IMG/VR virus record: IMGVR_UViG_3300040801_001115
Location: 1-45,172 of that record
Reading direction: 5' to 3' (one strand)
Source: a virus
DNA length: 45,172 bases
Part shown: positions 1 to 9,603 of the stretch, in pieces
How positions within the stretch are numbered: position 1 is the stretch's first letter
How the letters are laid out: the number at the start of each line of letters is the position of its first letter
The notes under the pieces: model-generated
The model's input: only the letters and a program-made list of their open reading frames with translations
What the model was told of the DNA's origin: nothing
Databases searched by the model: none
Program-made: the position numbers and the translations under genes

Positions 1-381
1 AAAGTTTTCTGAAATCATTAAAGATGTAGTAAAATCTGAAAATTGTATTTTTGATGCTCTTTTTAAAGTTGCAAATTGAGTATCGACACCAAAATTAGCA
101 ACGTTGATAGAAGGGGTATTAAACGATTTAATAAACAATTTATAATTTGTTATATCAAGATTAGATTCTCTTATAATTTGATTGTTATTAATTGATTGAC
201 ATTGATCAGAAGATCCTGTTGCACCAGACGAACTTGTACTAAACCCTTGAGATTTAGTGATTTCATTAAATACGCTTCCAACAAACACAGACGTAGGCAA
301 TTTAGGAATAACTACAATAAAATTATCAGCGTGAGCTTCGTTTATTTCCAAAATATGGTTTGGTTCACTTATTGTACTCAT
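1..381 (-). CDS. Baseplate/tail-tube-like protein (N-terminal part, runs off window)
   Basis: A reading frame opens with ATG at 379-381 and stays open for 127 codons to the window edge, so only the N-terminus is visible. It starts one base after the stop of the preceding gene (TAATATG), which suggests translational coupling. The segment NFIVVIPKLPTSVF followed by a LDITNYKLFIKSFNTP stretch resembles the tube-fold proteins of contractile tails, and the tube protein in this same window has the comparable PYLFLITIPEIG. Placed after the hub and gp53-like genes, a baseplate-tube junction protein of the T4 gp54/gp48 kind is the best guess. Family assignment is inference; that the gene is real is well supported. 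Confidence 0.55.
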   Translation of the reverse strand, partial: MSTISEPNHILEINEAHADNFIVVIPKLPTSVFVGSVFNEITKSQGFSTSSSGATGSSDQCQSINNNQIIRESNLDITNYKLFIKSFNTPSINVANFGVDTQFATLKRASKIQFSDFTTSLMISENF

Positions 382-382
382 A

Positions 383-736
383 TTACACTATTCCATCATT
401 CATCAATCTAAATTGTTGAACCGCCCTAGAAGTTAAATCTTCTCCATCTATTCTAGTAACAGTTGTGTATATAACAGTATATAATCCAACTAACATATCT
501 CTTGTTGTTTGATATCTATAATAATACCATCCAGTTCTATTAGGGACACGTTTCATTTGTGCCGAAAATATCATAGTTTCGGTTTCTGAGGTATCATAAA
601 TAGCTACTGTGACACAAGTTGCATCACGATATTCATTTGAAGATGGAGGTAAACTCAAATCAATAAATGGTTTGTGTTTTAATAACAATGTTATTGCATC
701 CCCTCTTCTATATACATTATCTACTATATCTGACAT
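383..736 (-). CDS. Hypothetical baseplate-region protein, 117 aa
   Basis: I do not recognise this protein. It begins MSDIVDNVYRRGD and is rich in beta-type residues (VTVAIYD, GWYYYRYQTT, LYTVIYTTVTR), so it looks like a small beta-sandwich structural protein rather than an enzyme. An AAGGAA ribosome binding site lies just upstream of the ATG. It sits in the leftward baseplate operon between a 39-residue gene and the tube-like gene, with a one-base gap to the latter. The location suggests a minor baseplate or hub component; no catalytic motif is visible. Confidence 0.6.
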   Translation of the reverse strand: MSDIVDNVYRRGDAITLLLKHKPFIDLSLPPSSNEYRDATCVTVAIYDTSETETMIFSAQMKRVPNRTGWYYYRYQTTRDMLVGLYTVIYTTVTRIDGEDLTSRAVQQFRLMNDGIV

Positions 737-769
737 GATTTTATTCCTTTTGTTTATATTTATCTATTT

Positions 770-889
770 TTAAGTTAAAATAGCTTCTAATTCTATATCA
801 TCAATTAAAAATATTTCCAATATTGCATTTTTAAAATTAATAGGTTCTAATTCACAAACTTCTATAATATCAATCATTAAATCACTCAT
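770..889 (-). CDS. Small acidic protein, 39 aa
   Basis: A 39-codon frame (MSDLMIDIIEVCELEPINF... ending EAILT) starts at an ATG that overlaps the TGA of the hub gene in the arrangement ATGA, the classic coupling signal in this operon. It is acidic and leucine/isoleucine rich (LEIFLIDDIELEAIL). It is too short to assign to a family, but the coupled start and its position inside the baseplate operon make it more likely real than chance. It may be a small tail-assembly factor. Confidence 0.5.
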   Translation of the reverse strand: MSDLMIDIIEVCELEPINFKNAILEIFLIDDIELEAILT

Positions 890-2319
890 ATATTTCCTTT
901 ATTAACATAATTAATTTTAGGTAACGGAGATTTAGAATTATCTGAACCTGTTGATTTATCATACATATTGAAAAATGAATCTTTAACAACAACCATTTTT
1001 CTAATACATTTACCATTTCTATAACTATCCACTATATCTTCTACTACCCATTCATCACTCATATGTTCATCAAACAAATGGGTTTGTCTATCTTTTGTTA
1101 TTTCGGTAAGTCCAGACATGAATATAGCAGATATTTTATCTCCAGGATATATTTGTTCATCTACATAAGTCATAAATTCACATCTTAATTGATGTTTATT
1201 TTTTGTTATTTTATTATTTAAATATTTTTTAGCTTCTGTTCTTGGGAATGATCCTAAATTGTACTGTCTTGAATTTTCATTCGATATTTCATTTCTCCAT
1301 AACGCATAATTTGAAAAATATGCATTTTCTTTTTTATTATTTGAATTTTCATAACTGTCGTGTAAACTATAATATTGACTAGTTGTATAATCAAAATTTA
1401 TTAAATATGCTCCTGCTAATCCAGAAGTAACTGTTGACATATCATAAAATAAAAATTTATGTTTAAGTATTTGATTAATAGATTTATTATTTATTTGTTC
1501 TATATTTTTTTTGAAATCTGTTAACCCAGCAGAATCTAACATGGAAAATTCGTATACTTTATTATTAGTTTTAAACATATTATTTAAACTTCTTAAATTT
1601 ATTTTTATTTTTCCATTTTCATTATTAGTAGTATTATAAAATTTAACATTTCCATATCCATCTTCATCTCTACAAAAATCTAATAAATACGCAAACGTGT
1701 GTTGACTTTTCCATGCAGGAATAATAAAATGCATTTTAGTTGACATTTTTTGTAAATTTAATTCTATTAAATTATCTGACGATGTAGTGTTTACTAATTT
1801 TAAATCTTTTACTATATGATCTTCAAAAATTTTATTAATAAAAACTTTATCATTTGTATCATTAGTTCCAGTATCTTTTCCAAAAGTTCTTTGCCATAAA
1901 TTATGATTATACAAAAGAAAAAATGGACATTCTATTAAATGAAATTTTATTAATTTAACTGTAAATCTTTTAGAATCGTTTGCATTTTCATTATGAGGAT
2001 GTTCTTCAATGTCAAATATATTAAAATGTATTATACTGGATTGTAAAGTATTTGAATTATTTCTAAATGCATTTTTATACATTATTGTAATTATTTCATT
2101 TCCGGTTAAAGGTAATGACTCTCTAATACCACTATCGTCAAAAAATGTTATTGATCCATATCTATACATTCCATTTATAGAAGAATGTATTTCTAATTCA
2201 TATGGAGTTCCAAGATTTTTATTAGATTCAAATATTTTATTAGCATTAGTTACATCTAATAATGGACCTTCTGATAAAAACGTATTTATAGACAACTCAT
2301 CAAAAACTGTTACTGTCAT
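886..2319 (-). CDS. Baseplate central hub protein, gp27-like
   Basis: At 477 aa this is somewhat longer than T4 gp27 (391 aa). The N-terminal third is beta-rich (YELEIHSSINGMYRYGSITFF). Around residues 195-225 it has IIPAWKSQHTFAYLLDFC followed by aromatic/Asn-rich NVKFYN, which matches the 'wide-open' hub pattern in which a conserved P-W-K/A-F-L helix precedes a beta strand carrying the residual-domain sequence. Its place just after a gp53-like gene and near the tape measure fits a hub that caps the tube and carries the spike. No lysozyme domain is fused. Assignment rests on pattern and synteny, not on a search. Confidence 0.6.
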   Translation of the reverse strand: MTVTVFDELSINTFLSEGPLLDVTNANKIFESNKNLGTPYELEIHSSINGMYRYGSITFFDDSGIRESLPLTGNEIITIMYKNAFRNNSNTLQSSIIHFNIFDIEEHPHNENANDSKRFTVKLIKFHLIECPFFLLYNHNLWQRTFGKDTGTNDTNDKVFINKIFEDHIVKDLKLVNTTSSDNLIELNLQKMSTKMHFIIPAWKSQHTFAYLLDFCRDEDGYGNVKFYNTTNNENGKIKINLRSLNNMFKTNNKVYEFSMLDSAGLTDFKKNIEQINNKSINQILKHKFLFYDMSTVTSGLAGAYLINFDYTTSQYYSLHDSYENSNNKKENAYFSNYALWRNEISNENSRQYNLGSFPRTEAKKYLNNKITKNKHQLRCEFMTYVDEQIYPGDKISAIFMSGLTEITKDRQTHLFDEHMSDEWVVEDIVDSYRNGKCIRKMVVVKDSFFNMYDKSTGSDNSKSPLPKINYVNKGNI

Positions 2320-2322
2320 TTA

Positions 2323-2721
2323 TTATTTTCCTGTTTGCTGGGTGTTGTCGTTTATTATTTTATTACGTCTAGCATTAAATAACATATTATCCACTATATT
2401 TTTTGATAATATTTTTATTTGAGTTATATTTTGATCTAATATATCTTGTTGTTTTATAACGAATGGATTATCTACATTATTAAAAAGTGGTATTACCCAC
2501 CACAATCTTTCATCATCATAATATTTTCTTGATAATGCAACCCACGTATCACCAGCTTTTACTGTATAAAATTCAAAATTAGTTAAATCATCTTTATATT
2601 CTGGATTAATTATATATGCATCCCATATATCTAAAGAATAATTTGGATTTTGTTCTTTATCATAAATCGTAGTTTGAAAAAGATTCATGAAACTAGTATT
2701 TGGAAAATTTATTTTAGCCAT
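2323..2721 (-). CDS. 53: Baseplate wedge protein, gp53-like with LysM domain
   Basis: A 132-aa protein. Residues about 50-90 (FYTVKAGDTWVALSRKYY then DDERLWWVIPLFNNV) are a clear LysM-like module: V-K-A-G-D-T-W, a helix with alternating L/S/K, then a W-W pair. T4 gp53 is known to carry a LysM-like fold that clamps wedges to the hub. The N-terminal part with FQTTIYDKEQNPNYSLDIWD is the region expected to contact other wedge proteins. It is separated by three bases from the hub gene and by eight from the gene upstream, all in one operon. T4 gp53 is 196 aa, so this is a compact version. Confidence 0.75.
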   Translation of the reverse strand: MAKINFPNTSFMNLFQTTIYDKEQNPNYSLDIWDAYIINPEYKDDLTNFEFYTVKAGDTWVALSRKYYDDERLWWVIPLFNNVDNPFVIKQQDILDQNITQIKILSKNIVDNMLFNARRNKIINDNTQQTGK

Positions 2722-2729
2722 AATATTCT

Positions 2730-4787
2730 TTAAAAGATTTGGTTTTCTTGAGCTTTTCTGCCGCCAAAAAATCTTTCATCTCCTGTATTTTTTTGAGTAA
2801 CTGTTACTAATTCTTCTGGTGATATGTTTGAAGCGTTATAAAGCGCCATATAATCATCTCTAAAGAATGGAATAGAACTTTGAATAGTAAGAGAACATTC
2901 TGCGTATGATGGATAAGCTTGGCGTTTTCCTGGTTGAGAATTGTTTGAAAAATACAATAAAGATCCTGGATTTCCCATTGGTCGATTAGAACTTTCTTTT
3001 TGAGGGTTAAAAGCTGCGGCAGCTTCTTGTTGGAAATTCGTCATTATTTGTCCAAGTCTATCCATTAAAGGTTTTGTTGGATCTGGTTTAAAATTATTTA
3101 TTTTTTGAGAAATTAATTCGTCTAATTCGCGTCCTCCTGTAGCTAAAGGTTGTCCTTCATAATTATACCAAGGACCTTTAAAATTATAATTAAATCCGGT
3201 TATATTAGCCAAAGGAAAGTTGAATAATCCAGAAACGTGTCTTACTGAAAGAAATTCTGGACGTTTTGATATGAAATATCTGTATGGACCTATACCACCT
3301 ATAGATGCTCCAGAATCTTCTAATTTTTGCAATTGTTCTACCAAGTTTTGTGCAGTGGCGCCCGTTAATGAACCCAACCCTTTTAAAAAATTTTGAGCAA
3401 ATGTGTTTTCTTCGGACGCCCATTTATTTATGTTAGCTAACATTATTTTAAGGTTATCTGATCCTTCTCCTTTTAATACACGTTTTGGGTATCCTAGTGC
3501 TGTTAAAAACATTATAGGTCTAAACACATCATTTAAAAAATCTTTTTTAGTAAATAAATTAAAAGTTATAGTCATATTTTGAGGAGCGGATTCTTGATAA
3601 TATTTTAATACTTCTAATCTTCTTTGAAATACATCTGCCGTAGGAGCTAATCCCGTTTTACTACCTTGTGCTAATGCTTGGGAGGCTCCTGCTCCAACTT
3701 TCATTAAAGATTGTATAGCTGAATAGCCTTCTCCCAATGAGTTTATTGTTGACGCAATCCAATCATCTCCAGTTCCTCCTGCATAGGTATGAGAATGAGA
3801 TTGAGATAACCAATTAATATCCGCAGGATATATAGTAAAAGATCCAACAGATTGTACTCTTGAATCATCTATTATATTTCTTACTAGTTTTGTTCCTGGT
3901 ATTTGTTCTGCTCTTGCTACTCCTGGAACGGTTTCAAATATTCTGAAATTAACCGCATCTCTAGCAATTGAATCAATGGAAATATCATTTCCATATGGAC
4001 TATAACCATTTTTTAATCTAAAATCATGTATAGATTGAAGAGTTGGCATTTGCATATAAAATGGAGCATTATTGTTTATTGATTCAAATCCAGTGTTTGC
4101 TATTTTGGTAGTTTGGGTAACGTCATCTGGATTTAAATTTATATTTTTTTCATATTCATCTTTAGCTAATTTTTTTGCAACATCATCTTTTTGATTTTCG
4201 GTATTTATTCCAACATTTTGATCTATTTCTTCGTTTCTTTCTTCTAATATTAATGTTTGTTCGTCTTTTTGAGTTTGTGATAAATTTGGATTTGCATTTA
4301 TATTTGCAATTTTTAATTCGTTTGATTCTTTTTCCGCAGTTAAAGCCGATATATTAGAAATAGCTTGTTTTTGAATTTCTATTGCTCTTTCATTAAACAT
4401 TTGTTCTGTTTGTGGAATACTATTCGTTGAATATAAACTTTGTTGTATATCTCCTGGTTTTAAACCTGCTGCTTGTAAATTTTTGGTTCTTTGTTCAGAT
4501 TCCATATTATCACTAGCAGATACATAATTTGAAATTTCGGTTCTTTTATTTTTTTCTATTAATGCTGCTTCTATATATTTTTCATTTTGAGTATCAACTT
4601 TTTGTTTAAAATCCGCGTCCCATGTTGAAGCATCTTTTGGATTTTGTTCTCCGTTTTCTATAGCATTTTGTATGGCGGCTTCTCTTGCGGCAATTAATTG
4701 ACGTGCAGCTATTTCTCTTTCATTTTGAGCGTCATAATAATCTTTTGATAATTGTTGTGCTTCTGTATAATCAGTTTTAGTTGCCAT
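2730..4787 (-). CDS. Large baseplate protein, possibly gp48-like tube cap
   Basis: A 685-aa protein with two clear halves. Residues 1-215 are Gln/Glu/Lys/Asn/Ala rich and predicted helical coiled coil (many AAREAA and IEKNKR type heptads). The rest is globular and beta-rich, ending with a YPSYAECSLTIQSSIPFFR strand, which resembles the closing strands of tail-tube initiator proteins of the gp48/gp54 kind. GPWYNYEGQPLATGG and the preceding FNFPLANITGFNYNF look like surface loops of a structural protein. The position between tape measure and gp53-like genes supports baseplate function. The coiled-coil extension makes it about twice T4 gp48 (364 aa). Specific identity is tentative. Confidence 0.5.
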   Translation of the reverse strand: MATKTDYTEAQQLSKDYYDAQNEREIAARQLIAAREAAIQNAIENGEQNPKDASTWDADFKQKVDTQNEKYIEAALIEKNKRTEISNYVSASDNMESEQRTKNLQAAGLKPGDIQQSLYSTNSIPQTEQMFNERAIEIQKQAISNISALTAEKESNELKIANINANPNLSQTQKDEQTLILEERNEEIDQNVGINTENQKDDVAKKLAKDEYEKNINLNPDDVTQTTKIANTGFESINNNAPFYMQMPTLQSIHDFRLKNGYSPYGNDISIDSIARDAVNFRIFETVPGVARAEQIPGTKLVRNIIDDSRVQSVGSFTIYPADINWLSQSHSHTYAGGTGDDWIASTINSLGEGYSAIQSLMKVGAGASQALAQGSKTGLAPTADVFQRRLEVLKYYQESAPQNMTITFNLFTKKDFLNDVFRPIMFLTALGYPKRVLKGEGSDNLKIMLANINKWASEENTFAQNFLKGLGSLTGATAQNLVEQLQKLEDSGASIGGIGPYRYFISKRPEFLSVRHVSGLFNFPLANITGFNYNFKGPWYNYEGQPLATGGRELDELISQKINNFKPDPTKPLMDRLGQIMTNFQQEAAAAFNPQKESSNRPMGNPGSLLYFSNNSQPGKRQAYPSYAECSLTIQSSIPFFRDDYMALYNASNISPEELVTVTQKNTGDERFFGGRKAQENQIF

Positions 4788-4790
4788 ATG

Positions 4791-7022
4791 TTATGTCCTG
4801 AGTATGCCTTGTGATAATTGATTCATAGTATATAATTCATACGAATCTGTGTAATTATTATGTTCTTCTATTATAGTTATATTAGTATTATCGTCGTTTT
4901 CTTTTATATTTTCTTGTTTTGGTATTAATATTTCTTTTACTTTTGATCTAATAAACTCAATACCTCTATTATCCAAAGCTATTGTTTTATTCATTTCTTG
5001 TTTATTAGGAATTATAATATCTCCATGTGCTTTTTCTATATCTGATTCGTTTCTAAACGGTATTACAATTGAAGTGTTATTTTTTACAGCAGCATACTCT
5101 CTAACGTCAGATTCGTATACTGTTGATGCTCTATACCCCATAATACCTATTCTTAACCAATCTCTTGCTATTTGTGCTGTATTTCTAGCATCTAAAAATT
5201 CTTTGCTTTTTTCTCTTTCTTTTTGAGATGGTAAAAGTGAAAGTTTTATTTCTTGTTTATTATATGCATCTACTAAAGCTATAATATCTTTTCCCCCTCT
5301 TTCAACATTTTTTATTGTGCTAATTCTTTTTTGTATATTATATATCTGCCCAGACGTTGCATTGATAGAATTTACCATGTCTTTAATTATATAATGATTT
5401 CTACCATCATAAAATCCAGTTTTCATTTTTTCTATATTTAATCTTAATTGTGATAAAGAATAAGCTAAACTTTTAACTACTTCTGGATTTATATATTGTT
5501 CGTTTTTATATAAATATGACGTTTGAGCGTTTTCTATACCTTTTTCTATAGCATTTTTAAAAGAACGGTCGCTTATTGTTTTTGCTACAGTAGAAGATAA
5601 TGTTGGTATTATTGCTTCATCTAATTTTTTTAATATTTCAGTAGATGATAATTTTTTTCCTTGCTTTTCTCCTTCTTTAAATAATTTTGCATATTCTAAT
5701 TCTATAGAAGATGATACTAATTGCGACTCACTTCGTTTTATTTCTAATTGAGTTGCAGAATATATAGAATGAGGAGTCCCTTCATAAGATAAAATAAATC
5801 CATATTTTGATTTTAAATAATTTTTAGCTAAAGCTGGTAATAAAGGTAATGCAATTTGCTTATTTGTACCAGGAATATCCCAAGTAAACTCTTTATTTAC
5901 TAAAAAATTTAAAAATTTAGTAAATGCTGTTTTTCCTGGATATTCTTTATATGCATTTGTTATATCTTTGATAGTTTTTTTTATTGTATTTATGATTCCG
6001 CCACCTTTTTGATTAATCCACTTATACGCAGTTTCCCCCCATGAAATAACTGTCCCATATAAATTTTTTATAGTTTCTGGTATATTATCTTTTATAAAAC
6101 CTATAAACGGATCAACTATTTCTTTTTGTAAAAATGATCCATTATATTGACTAGCTAACCAATGAAACAACCAAGAAATTCCTTCATATATCCATCCACC
6201 TACAGTTTTTACAATAGAAAATGTTGTTTCAAATATTGGTAAAATTATACTAGAAGATACTGCTAAAACTATAGCTGCTGCTGAAAATGTTACTGCTGTT
6301 ATAGCTGCAAACAAAGGTATATTTATAATCCACATGGTAGGACTAAACATGGTTTTGATGAACATTTTAAACCACCAAGAAAAAAATGCTTTTGTTCCCT
6401 TTGTTAAATAATTTAAACTAGTTGAAATTACAGAAAGTCCAGCATTAAAAATAGTTTTAATTCCAGACCAAACAAACTCTAATGCCATTTTTCCTATTTT
6501 TAACGTCCAATTAAAAACTTTATAAACGGTTTTAAATATATAAGATATAGTAGCCCAAGTTTTTCCTGGAATTCCATATAATAATTTATTAATAGTTGCA
6601 AAACCCGAAACAACTTTATCAAAAATAAACGATTTGACAGAAGATAAAATATCAAAAACTCCTTTTAACAAATTTTTAAATTTTTCTTTCATGCCGGTTA
6701 TTAATTTTTTTGAGTTGTTAAATATAGTTTTTATTCCATTTAAAAATGCTTTAATACATTTATTATTTGTTAAAGAACCAATTGAATTTTTTATTAATGC
6801 TTGAATTTTATTTTTTTGACTTTTATATAACTTTTTTATATTTTCTTTTGTATTTTGAATTTTTTTATTTATTGCTTTTTTTGCGTTATTTATTTTTTGT
6901 AATTGATAAGTAATTGTATTTTTAATAATAGATGACAATTCTATAGAGTTATTCTGTGATAAAATATTCTCTACGTTAGATATTCTTTGATTTATTAATT
7001 TTATATGATCTATTTCCGCCAT
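4791..7022 (-). CDS. Tail tape measure-like protein, second paralogue
   Basis: A 743-aa Lys/Ile-rich protein: a long helical N-terminus with coiled-coil character (ISNVENILSQ, many KNxIKK repeats), a strongly hydrophobic Ala/Val/Ile membrane-like zone at roughly residues 230-290, Trp-rich amphipathic segments (WIYEGISWLFHWL), then a helical C-terminus ending ELYTMNQLSQGILRT. This order parallels the neighbouring tape measure gene, whose recoded product ends KLYDMRNISHGVVGVSR. Both carry a pattern near the C-terminus with IIIP or LIVPI followed by a D-x-G-I-x-F-hydrophobic segment (DNRGIEFI, DEGITFL). The start overlaps the upstream stop as TAATG. T4 has a single tape measure, gp29; the second copy may be a hub-associated partner. 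Paralogy is my alignment by eye. Confidence 0.6.
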   Translation of the reverse strand: MAEIDHIKLINQRISNVENILSQNNSIELSSIIKNTITYQLQKINNAKKAINKKIQNTKENIKKLYKSQKNKIQALIKNSIGSLTNNKCIKAFLNGIKTIFNNSKKLITGMKEKFKNLLKGVFDILSSVKSFIFDKVVSGFATINKLLYGIPGKTWATISYIFKTVYKVFNWTLKIGKMALEFVWSGIKTIFNAGLSVISTSLNYLTKGTKAFFSWWFKMFIKTMFSPTMWIINIPLFAAITAVTFSAAAIVLAVSSSIILPIFETTFSIVKTVGGWIYEGISWLFHWLASQYNGSFLQKEIVDPFIGFIKDNIPETIKNLYGTVISWGETAYKWINQKGGGIINTIKKTIKDITNAYKEYPGKTAFTKFLNFLVNKEFTWDIPGTNKQIALPLLPALAKNYLKSKYGFILSYEGTPHSIYSATQLEIKRSESQLVSSSIELEYAKLFKEGEKQGKKLSSTEILKKLDEAIIPTLSSTVAKTISDRSFKNAIEKGIENAQTSYLYKNEQYINPEVVKSLAYSLSQLRLNIEKMKTGFYDGRNHYIIKDMVNSINATSGQIYNIQKRISTIKNVERGGKDIIALVDAYNKQEIKLSLLPSQKEREKSKEFLDARNTAQIARDWLRIGIMGYRASTVYESDVREYAAVKNNTSIVIPFRNESDIEKAHGDIIIPNKQEMNKTIALDNRGIEFIRSKVKEILIPKQENIKENDDNTNITIIEEHNNYTDSYELYTMNQLSQGILRT

Positions 7023-9293
7023 TATCTACTGACCCCCACAACTCCATGTGATATATTTCTCATATCATATAATTTTTGATCAGGTTTTGCTTTAAAATGT
7101 TTTATTCTTTTTATAATAGTATCTTTTTCTGATACTTGTGAGTCTGGTTCATTTTCTTTATATAATTCTTTATTTAATATATTTCCTATAGATTCATTTA
7201 AAAAAGTTATACCTTCGTCGTTAATAGGTACTATTAATTCTGGAGATCCAGCTTCTGCTATTAATACTTTTGTAGGTTCCTTGGCTATTATACCCCCATT
7301 TTTATGTGGAATATAAGGATCAACATACATATTTTTAAATATATCAGCTTGTTTATCTATTGGTTGTACATAATTTTTCAGTTTTGTTCTATTTGATATT
7401 AAAGATAATACACTAGTTGTAAGTTTTATATATCGGTTGTATATAAAATCAAAAGATGAATCTAATGATAATACATTTAATTTTTCCAAATTTTTAATAG
7501 CTTTAATAGAGTCTTGTACTGGTATTATATCTTTATATGGATTAGATTGAATATTTGATATTTCTTTTTCTTTTTTTAACACAGAATCTCTAAATTCTTG
7601 ACTATTTATTTTTTTTAATTTTTGTTGTATATCTCCAGCAAAAGCTTCATTTCTATCAGGACGATCATAATATTTTTGGAGTTCTTTAAAAGTTTCTGAT
7701 GCTATTAAAGTTTTTAGATTATTTCCTTTTAATATTTTTTGAACTTGTTCATCCTCAGAATTTATTATAGTATCGACTATATTATTTAAGTCTATATCCA
7801 CCATTGACATATATCTTGAATTTTCTTCTTTATTTGATGACAATTTAATATTATTTTTAAAATTTTCAAACAATTTTTTAGCTTGAATTTTTAAATTTTT
7901 AGCAACTTCTCCAGGGCGTTCAAAATTCATATTTTCAAAATTTTCATTATAAAAAGTAAACAATTTATTAAATATAGTAGATTCTGCTAAAGAATTTAAT
8001 TGTTCTTTTGTAGTTTGTTCTAATATTTTTGTATTTTCTTGATGTAATAATTGTTCGTATTGTTTTTGTTTAACGGTTCTTACTTCTCCTCCATCTGTAA
8101 TATTAGTAATTGCATCCCATATATCTTTTAATCCATTAAAAATAAAGGGAATGTCATCTAAAATTCCAGTATTTATCATAGATCCAAATAAATCTTTTGC
8201 TTCATTCCAATATTTTGATATTACTCCGATTTGGTTCAAACCATGATGATATTTTATCAGAAGTTATTCCTGTTAGTGCTCCTATAGTTTTATCATAAGC
8301 TGGCACTAAATAATTTTTCCATAATACGTGAAAAAAATCTTTTATATTTTTTTCTTGCTTATGAAAAAATATTTGTCTTCTTTTAGAGTCGCTATCAAAA
8401 AATAATTTGTCTACTCCTTTTACCAACCAATCCCATATAAATTCAGCAACACTTATTATAAATTTTATTGCAGGTTTTATCACATAATTTATAGCTAATA
8501 CAAAAGCTCCAACAGCTAATACAAACCCTATTGGACTAGTAATTAATTCCATAAATACATCTTTAAAAAACTCTACTATTGTTTTTGTTTTTTCTGAAAA
8601 GAAATCCCAAACTGATGATATAACTTTCCACCCTATTTTTGCTAACCAAGTAAATTTATCATATAAATTTTCAATTATGGTCATTGCTCCACTAGATAAC
8701 CATTTTAAAACTGAAGTAATGGGATTTAATAATTTTGTTAATACATTAAATACAACTCCACCTTTTTCAGAAACCCAATCGAAAAGTTTACCCACAGTAT
8801 TTCCAAAAAATGCTTTTATTGAATTTTTAGCAATTCCAAACATTTTACTAATTAAATTTGAATTTGATGAAAAATGTTTGCCGCTTATTATATTTCCAAA
8901 AAATGATACCGTATTAGATAAAGATTTCTGTATATTCTTTTTAAAAAGTGTTATTTTATCACAAATTGCAATATTTTCGATTTTAGATTTGGTCTTTAAT
9001 TCTTTTTCTAATTTTTTAGTGTCTGATTGTATTTCTTCTTTTATTTCATTTTCCGAAATAATTTCATCTTTAATTAATGGTTTTTGTTTAAATATACTTT
9101 TAATTAATATAGAAACTGATGATTTTGTCTCTTCTACTACTTTTTTAGTTAAATCTTCTACTTTTTGAAGTCTATTGTCTATTTCTGCTATCTGTAAATT
9201 AAAATTAGTTAATTTAAGAGTCAATACCTGTTCAACAGATTGTTTATTTAACAACTGAGCTTGAAATAATTTATTATTATCAACAGGTGGCAT
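7022..9293 (-). CDS. Tail tape measure protein, read through a +1 shift at CGG
   Basis: Two overlapping frames make one protein. The first (9293 to a TGA at 8202) gives 363 residues with an N-terminal coiled coil, Trp-rich amphipathic helices and a hydrophobic segment near residues 255-285. The second ends at 7022 and has the typical tape-measure tail motif GGIIAKEPTKVLIAEAGSPE. The second frame has no ATG or ribosome binding site at its head (only a TTG). Both frames are open around a CGG at 8226-8228 (residue 356). Consuming one extra base there gives a 756-residue product, nearly the length of the intact 743-aa paralogue next door. A late promoter and a GGGGAGAGGA ribosome binding site precede the ATG. 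It sets tail length inside the tube and likely leaves with the DNA. Confidence 0.7.
8225..8228 (-). other. CGGA recoding site in tape measure gene (+1)
   Basis: On the coding strand the context is CCA AAT CGG A GTA ATA TCA. The upstream frame stops about 24 bases later. The +1 frame is open from a TAA some 35 bases upstream onward, so the switch must lie in a short window, and CGG is in frame within it. The same AAT CGG A context occurs at the first neck-protein site. There is no conventional slippery sequence for the P-site tRNA. Confidence 0.65.
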
Positions 9294-9310
9294 TTAAAAT
9301 CCTCTCCCCA

Positions 9311-9318
9311 TATTTATA
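9311..9318 (-). promoter_or_regulatory. T4-type late promoter TATAAATA
   Basis: Exact TATAAATA on the minus strand, 18 bases before the tape-measure ATG, with a GGGGAGAGGA ribosome binding site in between. This octamer is the -10 element used by the T4 late sigma factor gp55. Confidence 0.65.
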
Positions 9319-9324
9319 TATTTT

Positions 9325-9603
9325 TTAGCGGGATTTACCTAATTTTGATAATAAATTGAATAAAGTTTCTAATCCTTTATTTGCGTATTCAAATATAGAT
9401 TTTCTTAATTCTTGCTTGTTTTTCTCTTCTGTTTCTTTTAAAGTTTTAAAATTATTTAAAATATAACCAAATTCATCAGATGATATATTTCCAATGCTTT
9501 CTAAATCCATGCCTGAATAATAACACAACTCAATAGATTGATTTATTATATTAGCATAGTGATCAGACGACATGACATTATACAATTGTCCTATCCTGAT
9601 CAC
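9325..9603 (-). CDS. Small tail assembly protein, 92 aa (chaperone-like, downstream)
   Basis: A helical, Glu/Lys/Leu-rich protein (MIRIGQLYNV... ending LLSKLGKSR). Its ATG overlaps the TGA of the 261-aa gene upstream as ATGA, so translation is probably coupled. A pair of small genes between tube and tape measure is where tailed phages keep tail assembly chaperones (lambda gpG/gpGT; in T4 the gp26/gp51 hub-assembly genes play a comparable role). No slippery frameshift motif is visible in the 4-base overlap, so simple coupling is preferred. Function inferred from position. Confidence 0.5.
   Translation of the reverse strand: MIRIGQLYNVMSSDHYANIINQSIELCYYSGMDLESIGNISSDEFGYILNNFKTLKETEEKNKQELRKSIFEYANKGLETLFNLLSKLGKSR

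Noticed and set aside
9600-9603. A programmed frameshift joining the 261-aa and 92-aa tail chaperone-like genes
   Set aside because: Only a 4-base ATGA overlap, no slippery heptamer and no in-frame CGG; ordinary translational coupling explains it.
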